Below are positions 1-11,246 of a stretch of DNA of 64,000 nt, piece after piece; the first letter of the stretch is position 1; each line of letters begins with the position of its first letter. Origin of the DNA: Sphaerisporangium melleum. Its GTDB lineage: Bacteria > Actinomycetota > Actinomycetes > Streptosporangiales > Streptosporangiaceae. The position numbers were made by a program, and so were the translations under genes. The notes under the pieces were generated by a model. It saw only the letters and a list, made by a program, of their open reading frames with translations, made no database searches and was not told the origin of the DNA. Location: the NCBI RefSeq assembly GCF_014646695.1, contig NZ_BMNT01000018.1, forward strand, positions 72,584-136,583. The letters run 5' to 3'.

Positions 1-2
1 GT

Positions 3-668
3 GGCATCGCCGGCGAGCACGAGCGCATCGACACGCCCCAGCTGTTCGGCGACGAACTCGCCGCGGTGCTGGACACCGCGCACGCCTGGGGCCGCAAGGT
101 CACCGCGCACGCCGGCCCGGCCGCCGTCATCGCCGCGGCCGTCGAGCTCGGGCTGGACTGCGTCGAACACGGCTACGAGCTGACCCCGCAGGTCGCCGCC
201 GCGATGGCCGGGCAGGGCACCGCCCTGGTGCCCACCCTGCTCGTCACCCGCTGCAAGGAGTTCTTCGACCAGCTCGGCGTACCCGAGTGGATGCAGTGCC
301 GGGCCCTCGGCGCCGGCCCGCGCCACCTGGAGAGCTACGCGATGGCCCTGGCCGCCGGAGTGACCGTCATGCTGGGCAGCGACATGCCGCCCTTCTGGCC
401 GTTCGAGGGCACCAGCGCCACCGTTCGCGAGCTGGAGCACATGTCCGAGGGCGGGCTCGGCCCCGCCGGCGCGCTGCGCGCGGCCACCCTGGACCCGGCA
501 CGCTGGCTCGGCGCGGAGGCCGACATCGGCACCGTCCAGCCGGGCCGGTACGCCGACCTGATCGCGATGGACGGCGATCCCCTGGCCGGCACCGCGGCCT
601 TCCGCGGCATCCGCTGGGTGATGAAGGGCGGCACCGTCGTCCGCGACGACCGCGCCACCCGCCGATGA
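3..668 (+). CDS. Amidohydrolase family protein, C-terminal part (cut by window edge)
   Basis: The frame is open from the first bases of the window and ends at TGA 666-668, so only the C-terminal 221 residues are present. Visible motifs belong to the amidohydrolase superfamily of metal-dependent hydrolases: VTAHAGP and DCVEHGYEL (the two C-terminal metal-binding histidines), LGSDMPPFWPFEG (the catalytic Asp), then ATLDPARWLG and GRYADLIAMDGDPL, the return of the chain into the small beta-sandwich domain. The overall pattern is that of the imidazolonepropionase/prolidase-like branch. The N-terminal HxH metal motif lies outside the window and the substrate cannot be predicted. Confidence 0.85.
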   Translation, partial: GIAGEHERIDTPQLFGDELAAVLDTAHAWGRKVTAHAGPAAVIAAAVELGLDCVEHGYELTPQVAAAMAGQGTALVPTLLVTRCKEFFDQLGVPEWMQCRALGAGPRHLESYAMALAAGVTVMLGSDMPPFWPFEGTSATVRELEHMSEGGLGPAGALRAATLDPARWLGAEADIGTVQPGRYADLIAMDGDPLAGTAAFRGIRWVMKGGTVVRDDRATRR

Positions 669-724
669 CCACCCGGCCTTCCCGGCAGGCCGTCCCCGGA
701 CGTCCTCGTCCTGGCCGTCCGCCC

Positions 725-797
725 GTCCCAGGCCCTGCCGTTGCCGGTCGTGCCGTTCCCCGGTCGTGCCGTCCCAGGCCGTGCCGTTCCCGGTCGT
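725..797. repeat. 27-bp imperfect direct repeat with a partial middle copy
   Basis: Positions 725-751 and 771-797 carry the same 27-base unit, beginning GTCCCAGGCC and ending CCGGTCGT, with only two mismatches. A third partial unit (TGCCGTTCCCCGGTCGT, 751-767) sits between them. The repeat fills the gap between the amidohydrolase stop and the ribosome site of the next gene. It looks like a local slippage duplication and I see no regulatory role. Confidence 0.6.
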
Positions 798-816
798 CGC
801 TGACGAGAGGCGCACC

Positions 817-1299
817 ATGACTGACACCCCACTCCCGCACCCCGTCCCGCGGTTCCCCCGGCACCCGGCTCCCCAGGTCACACCCAGCAGCGCACCCGAT
901 GCCGAGCCCGCGGACGCCGGGCACGAGGCCCGAACCGCACCCCCGGGCGGCATCGCCACGCCGCCGGATGGGACGGACCCCGAATCCGGTGACATGGAGC
1001 TGTACGACCTGCGGGTGGTGGTGGACCGCATCGAGGGCCGCTCGGTCTGCGGCATGCGCGTCGGCGACCACTTCGACCTGGAGCACAGCGCCCACCTGCG
1101 CCTGCCCGACGGCCGGCACTTCTGCGTCTACGCGCTGGCGGCCGTGCTGCCCTTCCTCGCCGCCAAGCAGCGCGATCTGGCGCCGGGCGACTGGCTGGCG
1201 AGGGACTCGCAGTTCGCCTGCCCCGACCCCGAGGAACGGCTGGTCATGCGCGTCGAACGCATCCGCCGCCGCCGGATGGACTCCACCGACCTGACCTGA
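817..1299 (+). CDS. TIGR04076 family protein
   Basis: This is a 160-residue protein of unknown function. Residues about 60-150 match the conserved TIGR04076 core: YDLRVVVDRIEGRSVCG, a short segment with VGDHFDLE, LPDGRHFCVYALAAVLPFL, AKQRDLAPGDWLARDS and CPDPEERLVMRVERI. The first 55 residues are a Pro/Ala-rich extension not typical of the family, which is usually about 85-95 residues. The ATG at 817 was chosen because GAGAGG lies 6 bases upstream; a GTG or ATG further up has no such site and reads through repeat DNA. Its position just before an LLM oxidoreductase suggests a shared transcript, which is inference. Confidence 0.8.
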   Translation: MTDTPLPHPVPRFPRHPAPQVTPSSAPDAEPADAGHEARTAPPGGIATPPDGTDPESGDMELYDLRVVVDRIEGRSVCGMRVGDHFDLEHSAHLRLPDGRHFCVYALAAVLPFLAAKQRDLAPGDWLARDSQFACPDPEERLVMRVERIRRRRMDSTDLT

Positions 1300-1384
1300 C
1301 GCGATGGCCTGGGGAAGGAGGTGACCTGCGGTGGGAGCACGAACGGGAGCCGCACCTGGAACGGACGGAAGGGAGTTCGCGGAA

Positions 1385-2407
1385 ATGACCGTCGCCGAGA
1401 TCGGGCTCGGGCTGCAGAGCGACAAGCGGCCCGGTGACTACGCCAGGCTCGCCCGGCTGGCCGAGCGGCACGGGTTCGACGTGCTCAGCGTGTTCGGCGA
1501 CCTGATGTACCAGCCGCCGCTCCCCGCCCTGCTGGAGATGGCCGCCGCCACCCGGCGCGTACGGCTCGGCCCGGCGTGCCTCAACCCCTACTCCCTGGCG
1601 CCGTACGAGATCGCCGGGCAGATCGCGGCCCTGGACCTGGCCTCCGCCGGCCGCGCGTACCTGGGCCTGGCGCGCGGCACCTGGCTCGGCGCGGTCGGCC
1701 TGGACCGGCCGCGCCCGCTGACCGCGCTCGCCGAGGCGGCCGAGGTCGTCTACCGGCTGCTCGGCGGGGACGACCGCGGGTACGAGGGTGAGATGTTCCG
1801 CCTGGACCCCGGCACGCGGCTGCGCTACGCGGTCCACCGGCCGCGCCCGCCGCTGCTCCTCGGCACCTGGGGGCCCAAAGGTGCCGCGCTGGCCGGGCGT
1901 GTCGCCGACGAGATCAAGGTGGGCGGCAGCGCCAACCCCGCGATGGTCCCGGTCGTCCGCGAGCGGGTCGCCGCCGGCGCGGCCGAGGCCGGACGCGACA
2001 CCGGGCAGGTCGGCATCGTCCTCGGCGCGGTCACCGTCGTCGACACCGACGGCGCCGCCGCGCGCGACCGGGCGCGCACCGAGGTCGCGATGTACCTGGC
2101 GGTGGTGGCCGAACTGGACCCCACCGCGCACGTCCCGCCCGATCTGGTGACCCGCGTGCGAGAGCTGGTGGCGCAGGGCCGGGACCGGGAGGCGGGGGCG
2201 CTGATCCCCGGAGACGTCCTGGATCTGTTCGCCTTCTCCGGTACGCCGGAGCAGGTGGCGGCACAGGCGCAGGCCCTGATCGACGCGGGTGTGCGCAGGG
2301 TGGAGTTCGGCACGCCGCACGGCCTGACCGACGACCGCGGCGTCCATCTCCTCGCCACCGCCGTGCTGCCCCTGCTCGACCGTTCCCCCGCCCGCCGCGT
2401 GCGATGA
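1385..2407 (+). CDS. LLM class flavin/F420-dependent oxidoreductase
   Basis: This is a luciferase-like monooxygenase superfamily TIM barrel (340 residues). It starts with the family's usual first strand (IGLGLQSDK) and shows LSVFGDLMYQPP, LGPACLNPYSLAPYEIAGQIAALD, YLGLARGTWLG and PLLLGTWGPKGAALAGRVADEIKVGGSANP, typical of F420-dependent enzymes of the MER type. Two starts are possible. ATG 1385 has GGGAG 9 bases upstream and matches the family N-terminus. GTG 1331 has an almost perfect AAGGAGGTGA site and would add 18 poorly conserved residues. I prefer 1385 on family length. The substrate is unknown, and F420 rather than FMN as cofactor is inferred from the subfamily. Confidence 0.85.
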   Translation: MTVAEIGLGLQSDKRPGDYARLARLAERHGFDVLSVFGDLMYQPPLPALLEMAAATRRVRLGPACLNPYSLAPYEIAGQIAALDLASAGRAYLGLARGTWLGAVGLDRPRPLTALAEAAEVVYRLLGGDDRGYEGEMFRLDPGTRLRYAVHRPRPPLLLGTWGPKGAALAGRVADEIKVGGSANPAMVPVVRERVAAGAAEAGRDTGQVGIVLGAVTVVDTDGAAARDRARTEVAMYLAVVAELDPTAHVPPDLVTRVRELVAQGRDREAGALIPGDVLDLFAFSGTPEQVAAQAQALIDAGVRRVEFGTPHGLTDDRGVHLLATAVLPLLDRSPARRVR

Positions 2408-2756
2408 GGCTGCGGTCCACTCCGGCGAGGCGAGGTGGTCGAAGGTCGCCTTGGTGATCGAGGGGGCCGTGACGTCGAACTCGCGAACCGCCGTCCGGGC
2501 GGCTGGGTGCTTCGGCTCCGGAGACCGGGTGAACCGCCCACGCGGCGCTGGACGCCGCCCGCGGCGCGCTCGCCGCACCGGGCGAAGACCTCGGCGCCCG
2601 CGTCGCCCAAGGCGAGCCACCGTGCCGGCGGGCCGACCACCGGCGCGGCTCGCATGGTGAGGATCGATGGTCTCCGGCACCGGGAAGGCAGCGGACTTCA
2701 TCCAGGCACGTGTCGTGAGGAGGAGTGTGTGTTCGGATGAGGGCGGCCCGGAAGGG
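2408..2756. other. Convergent intergenic region without a convincing gene
   Basis: This 349-base stretch lies between the convergent LLM oxidoreductase and ChbG-like genes. Frames are open on both strands but lack ribosome sites, consistent codon bias and recognisable motifs. On the minus strand a short protein-like stretch (EFDVTAPSITKATFDHLA) is followed by arginine-rich noise, which might be the worn remnant of a gene. I cannot support any feature. Confidence 0.4.
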
Positions 2757-3635
2757 CTACCGGCGCCAGGCGCGCTGGAGGCTCCGGTAGTCGATCACCT
2801 GCACGCCCTCCTGCCGCAGGAGCTCTCCCGCCTGCGGCGAGGTCAGGAACTCGTAGTCGGTCCGGCGTACCTGCCATCCGCCGTCGACCGCCGCCGCCTC
2901 GGCACCGCCGGTGCTCGGATGCACCGCCCACTCGGTGAGACCGGGCCGCAGGTCGCGGAGCAGCCGCGCGTACCGGTCGTTCTTGCCGTCGATGTCCAGG
3001 GCGAAGCTGTCCAGGAAGTCGTTGTCGACGACCGGCAGGCCGCTTTCCCGCATCTTCCGGCGCGCGGGGCCGAGCCACACCCGGACGGCCAGGCCGTACT
3101 CCGCGGCCAGTGCCACGGTCAGGTCGAGGACGTCGTCGCGCCCGCCGTCGGCCAGGCAGTGGAAGTCCAGGTGGGTGGGCGCGAGCCCCGCGGCATCGAC
3201 GGCGTCGATCTGCGCGCGGAACTCCCGCTCGACCTCCTCCAGGCGGGCGCGGGCCAGCAGTTCCGCGCGTCCCTCGGGTGTGGGGGCGAACAGCTCGCCC
3301 GCCGGGTCGAGCAGCGAGGGGACCTTCTCCTTCGCCGCCATCGGTCCCCACAGGTGCCGGGGGGCCTCGCACACGAGCGTGAGGTGGACCCCGAACGAGA
3401 TCTCCGGCCGGCGGCGCAGCCACTCCATGGCCTGCGGGGCGGCCGGACAGGGCACCATCAGGCTGCACGAGCGGGCGATCCCGTTCTCGATCGAGGCGAT
3501 CACCGCCGCGTTGATCGCCTCGGTCATTCCGAAATCGTCGCAGTTGACGATGAGTACGCGGGCTTCGGGCGGGAATCCCAGTAACTCGCTCGACCTGATC
3601 GGCGCGCCGCCGTTCTCGGACGCACTTTCTGTCAT
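2757..3635 (-). CDS. ChbG/HpnK (YdjC-like) family deacetylase
   Basis: This 292-residue protein belongs to the YdjC/ChbG carbohydrate deacetylase family, which removes acetyl groups from chito-oligosaccharides or related amino sugars using one divalent metal. The start is VLIVNCDDFGMTEAINAAV, where the DD pair includes the metal-binding Asp. FGVHLTLV and THLDFHCLADGG supply the two metal-binding histidines, and the C-terminal EWAVHPSTGG is also typical. The start at 3635 (ATG) is preceded by TTGGAG at short spacing. Upstream methionines in the same frame have no site and add unrelated sequence. It is convergent with the LLM gene and appears monocistronic. The actual substrate is not known. 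Confidence 0.88.
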   Translation of the reverse strand: MTESASENGGAPIRSSELLGFPPEARVLIVNCDDFGMTEAINAAVIASIENGIARSCSLMVPCPAAPQAMEWLRRRPEISFGVHLTLVCEAPRHLWGPMAAKEKVPSLLDPAGELFAPTPEGRAELLARARLEEVEREFRAQIDAVDAAGLAPTHLDFHCLADGGRDDVLDLTVALAAEYGLAVRVWLGPARRKMRESGLPVVDNDFLDSFALDIDGKNDRYARLLRDLRPGLTEWAVHPSTGGAEAAAVDGGWQVRRTDYEFLTSPQAGELLRQEGVQVIDYRSLQRAWRR

Positions 3636-4291
3636 GAGCTCCAAACCTAGTGTGCCGCGCCAGAAGTTCGTCATCTGAGTCGATGGGCCCCAGTGACGCG
3701 GTAGGCGAGCGGTCCTCATGCATCCCGCCTGGTGGGAACCGGCATGACTTACCCGGCGGATTTCCGGCTCGGGACACTGGTGCGGTGACCGCGTACGTTC
3801 ACCGGGCGCGGCTCCCCACTCCGGCCATGTGCGGGATGTGATCGGCGCCGAGCCGGCGGGTCGTGGTACGGCGCTGCCGGCACCGGCCACGGCGTCCGAG
3901 CCGGTCGACGTTCCTAGACGGCGCACTAGGCGACCACCGGGTCCACCAGGCCGGGCGATCGCCTGCCTGATGTCTCGTCGCGCCAGACCGGGCGTGTCGC
4001 CCCGGCGGAGGGAGACGAGAAGCCGGCCGCACTCAGGGGGCGGAGCGTCACGGCGGTAGCGTCGTCCATCGGCGCGCAACGGTCATCACCGTCGGCCGGG
4101 CGCGGATCGCGACCGGCCGCCGCCGTCGCCTCATGCCGGACCAGTGGCGCAGGGGTGTACGCGGCGCGTCCGAGCGGCCCGGCCCGCTCCGGGAGGGCGG
4201 TGCCCGCGTCGGTAGGGTGAGGCGGTCCGCGGTGCCCGCCCGGCGTGGCCGCGGTTCCACCTTCGCCGGGAGACGCCTGGGGGGCAGGAAA
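3636..4291. other. 656-base region between divergent genes, no gene seen
   Basis: This region separates the ChbG-like gene (minus) from the alpha/beta hydrolase gene (plus) and must carry promoters for both. The open frames in it are arginine/proline-rich and have no ribosome sites. A small dyad, CCTAG-N8-CTAGG at 3913-3930, is the only structured element I see and might be an operator. The rest is unexplained. Confidence 0.4.
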
Positions 4292-5620
4292 GTGCACGTG
4301 CTCGTTCTGGTCGGCCCGCGTGTCGCCGCGGACGTCCGGCTGCTGGAGGAGATGGCGGCCGGTGAGCTGGCCGCACTCGGCGTCGGGGGCCGCTTCAGGG
4401 TCGCGGCCGACGCCGCCGCCTTCCGCCACGAGCTGGACGCCGCGGACGGTGACGCCGCGATCGTCGCACTGCCCGGCCCCGACCCGGACCTGCGACGGCT
4501 CATCGCCACGCCCCCCGCGTGCGCGCCCCGCGTCGTCTGGCTGGACATCACCCGTGTCGGCCCGGTCAAGGCCGCGGGCGGCGCGGCGCACGTGCAGGGC
4601 CGCGGGGTCTGGGGGCTCGCGTGGGCCGTCCGGCACGCGGTACACCGGCTGCGCACGCCCGCACGCCGCATCCCCTATGGCGAGCACGCCGACCAGTGGG
4701 CGGAACTGCGGCTGCCGTCTACGGTCGCCGACGGGACACCCCCGTCCTCCGTCGAGCCGCGGTCGCGGTCGTCGGCCGCCGACCCGACGCCCCCGCCTTC
4801 CCTCGAGCCGCGGTCGTCGGCGGCGGCCGATCAGGCGCCCCCGCCCGTCGCCGTGCTGCTGCACGGCGGCTACTGGCGGTCGATCTGGGGTGCCGACCTG
4901 ATGGACGCCATCGCCATCGACCTGGCCCGGCGCGGGTACGCCGCCTGGAACCTCGAGTACCGCCGGCCCGACCTGCACGGATGGGACGCGACCACCCACG
5001 ATGTCGCGGCCGGCTTGGCGGCGCTGCGCGAGGCGGCGGCCGGTGTCCCGCTGGATCTGACCCGGATCGCCGTGCTGGGCCACTCGGCGGGGGGCCAGCT
5101 CGCCCTGCGCCTCGCCGCCGACACCGCCCGGCAGGCCGCCGACACCGCCCGGCAGGCCACCGGGACCGGCCCCGCGAGCCGGCCCCAGGCCGGCCTCGCC
5201 CAGGCCGCGGCCGGCGCTCCGGCAACGCCGGACGGCCCGTCGAAGACGCCGGGCGGCGGTCCCGTCGTGACCGTGGCGGTGTCGCTCGCGGGAGTGCTCG
5301 ACCTCACCGAGGCGGACCGGCGGCACATGAGCACGGGCGCCGTCGCCGCGGCGCTCGGCGGCACCGCCGACGATCTGCCCGAGGCGTACGCCGCGTCCAG
5401 CCCGATGGAACGGCTGCCGCTCGGCGTGCCGCAGCTCGTCGTCCAGGGCGGCGGGGACGACCCCGACCTGGTGGACATGGCCCGCAGGTACGCGGCCGCG
5501 GCCGGGGAGGAGGCCTCCCTCATCGAGGGCCCGGGGGACCACTTCGCCGTGATCGACCCGGCCTCTCCTCTCTGGACGGCCACCATGACCGAGCTCGCCC
5601 GCCGCCTCGGCCGGCCCTGA
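4292..5620 (+). CDS. Alpha/beta hydrolase (kynurenine formamidase-like) with N-terminal AroQ-like domain
   Basis: This is a 442-residue two-part protein. Residues 1-115 resemble type II 3-dehydroquinate dehydratase (AroQ): an opening VLVLVGP strand, APRVVWLDITRVGP and the closing GRGVWGLAWAVRHAVHRL, but the usual AroQ catalytic residues are not recognisable. After a Ser/Pro-rich linker (about 148-187) comes an alpha/beta hydrolase with the oxyanion motif HGGYW, nucleophile Ser265 in GHSAGG, an Asp at 389/390 in GGDDP and His417 in GDHF. HGGYW is the hallmark of kynurenine formamidase and related arylformamidases. A tryptophan dioxygenase homologue lies 4 kb downstream. The GTG at 4292 was chosen as the start of the first AroQ-like strand. 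The fold is secure; the substrate is inferred. Confidence 0.8.
   Translation: MHVLVLVGPRVAADVRLLEEMAAGELAALGVGGRFRVAADAAAFRHELDAADGDAAIVALPGPDPDLRRLIATPPACAPRVVWLDITRVGPVKAAGGAAHVQGRGVWGLAWAVRHAVHRLRTPARRIPYGEHADQWAELRLPSTVADGTPPSSVEPRSRSSAADPTPPPSLEPRSSAAADQAPPPVAVLLHGGYWRSIWGADLMDAIAIDLARRGYAAWNLEYRRPDLHGWDATTHDVAAGLAALREAAAGVPLDLTRIAVLGHSAGGQLALRLAADTARQAADTARQATGTGPASRPQAGLAQAAAGAPATPDGPSKTPGGGPVVTVAVSLAGVLDLTEADRRHMSTGAVAAALGGTADDLPEAYAASSPMERLPLGVPQLVVQGGGDDPDLVDMARRYAAAAGEEASLIEGPGDHFAVIDPASPLWTATMTELARRLGRP
5117..5158 (+). repeat. Perfect 21-bp tandem duplication inside the alpha/beta hydrolase gene
   Basis: Two identical 21-base units (5117-5137 and 5138-5158) encode ADTARQA twice. 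They sit in an Ala/Gln-rich insertion of about 40 residues after the nucleophile helix. The length is a multiple of three, so the reading frame is kept. This suggests recent in-frame slippage in a loop that tolerates length change. Confidence 0.8.
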
Positions 5621-5859
5621 GCCACAGCGGCACACCGCCTCGGCATCCACAGCCAGCCCGCACGCGTGGTGGCGGCGCGGCAAGGCCACCGCCTCCATCG
5701 CAGGTGGTGGATCGGCCGTGTCGGCTCCCGGGTGGCGTGCGGTCTTCCGGTGGGAGCAGGGGGATTTGGGGTGAACACTGTGTTACGCCTGGCGTGTCCG
5801 TATGTCCGCCGCGCGCGGGTGCGACAAGCTGGAGGCGTCACTACCCGGAGGACCCCCCA

Positions 5860-6135
5860 ATGCTCAAGCGCACCCGGCTGTTCGGCCGCAAGACCCGTGT
5901 CACCTTCTGCCTGCCGGTGGACCAGCCCACCGGCGTCGTCAGCGTCGTCGGCGACTTCAACGAGTGGGCTCCTGGCCGCCACGAGCTACGCCGGCGCCGC
6001 AACGGCACGCGCACCATCTCGGTGATCCTCCCGGCGGGCGTGCACCGCTTCCGGTACCTCGCCACCGAGGGAGTGTGGTTCGACGACGAGACCGCCGACC
6101 ACATCGACCACGAGGGCAGCCTCATCCACCTCTGA
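5860..6135 (+). CDS. Small isoamylase early-set (CBM48/AMPK-like) domain protein
   Basis: This 91-residue protein consists almost entirely of one immunoglobulin-like glycogen/starch-binding domain of the isoamylase N-terminal (CBM48) type. The motif VTFCLPVDQPTGVVSVVGDFNEW is followed by the characteristic AGVHRFRYLATEGVWFDDE and the closing D-H-x-G turn. There is no catalytic domain. The ATG at 5860 has GGAGG 8 bases upstream. Stand-alone proteins of this kind are common in actinomycetes and probably bind alpha-glucans, but no partner gene is next to it. Confidence 0.85.
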   Translation: MLKRTRLFGRKTRVTFCLPVDQPTGVVSVVGDFNEWAPGRHELRRRRNGTRTISVILPAGVHRFRYLATEGVWFDDETADHIDHEGSLIHL

Positions 6136-6138
6136 TCG

Positions 6139-9367
<3,229 letters not shown>

Positions 9368-9400
9368 GCTCCGTCATCCGTAAACCGGAAACCGCTTCGT

Positions 9401-9418
9401 ACTTTCCGTTCCGAAAGT
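9401..9418. promoter_or_regulatory. Inverted repeat in lrp/kynA intergenic region, site 1
   Basis: ACTTTC (9401-9406) and GAAAGT (9413-9418) form a perfect 6-base dyad with a 6-base centre. It lies 34 bases upstream of the Lrp-family start. It is a likely binding site for that regulator, acting on its own promoter. Confidence 0.45.
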
Positions 9419-9448
9419 GAAGGGGCCAAAGCGGCGTCGGCCCGTCAT

Positions 9449-9473
9449 TTCACTAAAATTCTATCTAAGTGAA
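9449..9473. promoter_or_regulatory. Inverted repeat and AT-rich promoter before kynA homologue, site 2
   Basis: TTCACT (9449-9454) and AGTGAA (9468-9473) are perfect inverted half-sites around an AT-rich centre that contains TAAAAT, a plausible -10 element (9454-9459). AT-rich DNA is rare in this window, and the site is only 26 bases before the dioxygenase start. Likely operator/promoter for the dioxygenase gene, recognised by the divergent Lrp regulator. Confidence 0.5.
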
Positions 9474-9499
9474 CATGGAGGTGAACTAAGGAGCTGAGC

Positions 9500-10384
9500 A
9501 TGACGAGCAGACGGCGGGTCGCAGGCGCGCGGGCACGCGCCCTCGACGGGCGCCGGCGCGCAACCCTCCCGGTGGCCGACCACGCGTCGCCCAACCTGGA
9601 GTTCGCGAACGGCACCCCCTATGACGAGTACGTCGCCGCGCAGGCCCTGCACGGGCTCCAGCGGCCGGTCACCGACGTGCCGGAGGAGCGGGCCTTCCTG
9701 GTCACCACCCAGGTGATGGAGCTGTACTTCGGATTGATCCGCTCGGAGTGGCGCCTCGCGCAACGGCTGCTGGACGCCGGCGAGGTGGTGCAGGCCACCG
9801 CGGTGCTGACCCGCAGCGTGCGCTACTTCGAGGCGCTCAACGCCTCGTGGGCGGCCCTGAGCTGGCTGACCCCCGCCCAGTTCAACTCCTTCCGCGAGGC
9901 GCTGGGAGAGGCCTCGGGCTTCCAGTCGGCCATGTACCGGCACCTGGAGTTCCTGCTGGGCAACAAGTCCGAGCCGCTCACCCGGCCGCACAAGCGCAGC
10001 CCCGCCGTCTACCGCGAACTGCTGGACGCCCTGCGCCGGCCGAGTCTGTACGACAGTGTGCTCGCCCTGCTGGCCAGGCGGGGGTTCGAGCTGCCGCCCC
10101 CGGGGGATCCGGCGGCCGAGTACGCGCCGAACCCGCTGGTGGAGGACGCCTGGGTGCGGGTGTACGCCGAGGGCGGTCCCGGCGAGGAGCTGTGGCAGCT
10201 GGCCGAGGCGCTCACCGACCTGTCGGAGCGGTTCTCGGACTGGCGGTACCGGCACCTGATGGCCGTGCGCCGCTCGATGGGCGCCAAACCGGGCACCGGC
10301 GGGTCCAGCGGGCTGAGCTGGCTGGAGCGCAGCCTGCGCCGGGAGGTCTTCCCCGAGCTCTGGTCGGCCCGCACCCGGATGTGA
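9500..10384 (+). CDS. kynA: Tryptophan 2,3-dioxygenase family protein (active-site His replaced by Thr)
   Basis: This 294-residue helical heme protein belongs to the tryptophan 2,3-dioxygenase family, which opens the indole ring of tryptophan to N-formylkynurenine. Family motifs present include FNSFREALGEASGFQS, YRHLEFLLGNKSEP, the heme-ligand region WRYRHLMAV (His252) and GTGGSSGLSWL. The segment that normally reads VTHQxYELWF reads VTTQVMELYF, so the distal active-site histidine is Thr70. The N-terminus has about 25 extra basic residues. ATG 9500 has AAGGAG 6 bases upstream. Activity may be altered. A formamidase-like hydrolase is encoded at 4292-5620, but no kynureninase is in the window. 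Confidence 0.85.
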   Translation: MTSRRRVAGARARALDGRRRATLPVADHASPNLEFANGTPYDEYVAAQALHGLQRPVTDVPEERAFLVTTQVMELYFGLIRSEWRLAQRLLDAGEVVQATAVLTRSVRYFEALNASWAALSWLTPAQFNSFREALGEASGFQSAMYRHLEFLLGNKSEPLTRPHKRSPAVYRELLDALRRPSLYDSVLALLARRGFELPPPGDPAAEYAPNPLVEDAWVRVYAEGGPGEELWQLAEALTDLSERFSDWRYRHLMAVRRSMGAKPGTGGSSGLSWLERSLRREVFPELWSARTRM

Positions 10385-10425
10385 CCCCCGGGACCTTCAC
10401 CGCAGAGCGCGCGCTCGGCGTGGCG

Positions 10426-11049
10426 TCAGAACAACCTCGGCGTGACCACCGAGACCACGGTGGTCACGCCGTCGGTGTCGTTGTACATCGCGTGTGGCAC
10501 CGTCGAGCGCAGGTGGACGCTGTCGCCGGGGTACAGCCGGTGTTCCACGCCGTCCACCTCGTACAGCAGCTCACCCGACAGCACGAAGGCGAACTCCTCC
10601 CCGGCGTGGCCGTAGGCGTCCTCGCGGCGCCCGCCCGGCGCGATGTGCACCAGCAACGGCTCCAGCACGAGGCTTGGCCCGCGGGCCGACAGCATGCGAT
10701 AGGTCTGCTGCCCCGAGACGTACTCGGTGGCGGCCGTCGCGGCGCGGGTCAGCGTGAAGTGCGAAGGCAACCGGGCGACGCCGGCGCGGCCGTCGGACTC
10801 CTCGCCTTCGAAGAAGTCGGCCACGCTGCGCTCGAGCGCCGCGGCCACGCCGTTCAGCGCGGTGAGGCCGATCGAGGAGATGCCCCGCTCGACCTGCGAC
10901 AGGAAGCCGATCGACAGCCCCGACCGGGTGGACAGCCCGCGCAGGGTCATGCCCCGCTCCTTGCGGAAGCGGCGGATGCGCGCCCCGACGGCGTCCTGCC
11001 GCCCACGGTCGTCGTGGTCGCCGCGACCCGGACGCTCCGACGTGCCCAC
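10426..11049 (-). CDS. XRE family regulator with C-terminal cupin sensor domain
   Basis: This 207-residue protein has a helix-turn-helix of the XRE type at about 22-75 (IRRFRKERGMTLRGLSTRSG, GFLSQVERGISSIG). A cupin domain covers about 130-205 (HAGEEFAFVLSGELLYEVDG, LYPGDSVHLRSTVPHAMYN), the classic one-component sensor architecture in which the cupin binds a small effector. GTG 11049 has GAGGAGG 5-7 bases upstream. It diverges from the molybdenum aldehyde oxidoreductase operon and is the obvious candidate regulator of it. Confidence 0.9.
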   Translation of the reverse strand: MGTSERPGRGDHDDRGRQDAVGARIRRFRKERGMTLRGLSTRSGLSIGFLSQVERGISSIGLTALNGVAAALERSVADFFEGEESDGRAGVARLPSHFTLTRAATAATEYVSGQQTYRMLSARGPSLVLEPLLVHIAPGGRREDAYGHAGEEFAFVLSGELLYEVDGVEHRLYPGDSVHLRSTVPHAMYNDTDGVTTVVSVVTPRLF

Positions 11050-11246
11050 CGGACCTCCTCGATCGGGCGGCGCGGGGGCGCACGCCGGGTAAAGGACGGA
11101 TAAAGACCAACCCTATTCCACCGCAGGCCCGGCGCACCTGCCAATGCGCCGCGACCCGGCGCGCCACCTGCCGTCCACGGCGTCCCTCGCGTCGCCGCGC
11201 CGCCGTCGGGGCCCGCCTCGGGCCGGGTGGCGGAGGGCGGGCAAAG

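Noticed and set aside
2435-2740. Open frames in the convergent gap after the LLM gene
   Set aside because: No ribosome sites, mixed codon bias, no family motif; at most a worn gene remnant.
9475-9489. Four-codon leader ORF (MEVN) just before the dioxygenase start
   Set aside because: Too short to carry an attenuation signal (no Trp codon); probably chance.
10405-10416. GAGCGCGCGCTC palindrome between kynA and the XRE gene as a terminator
   Set aside because: No loop and a simple GC alternation; not a convincing terminator.
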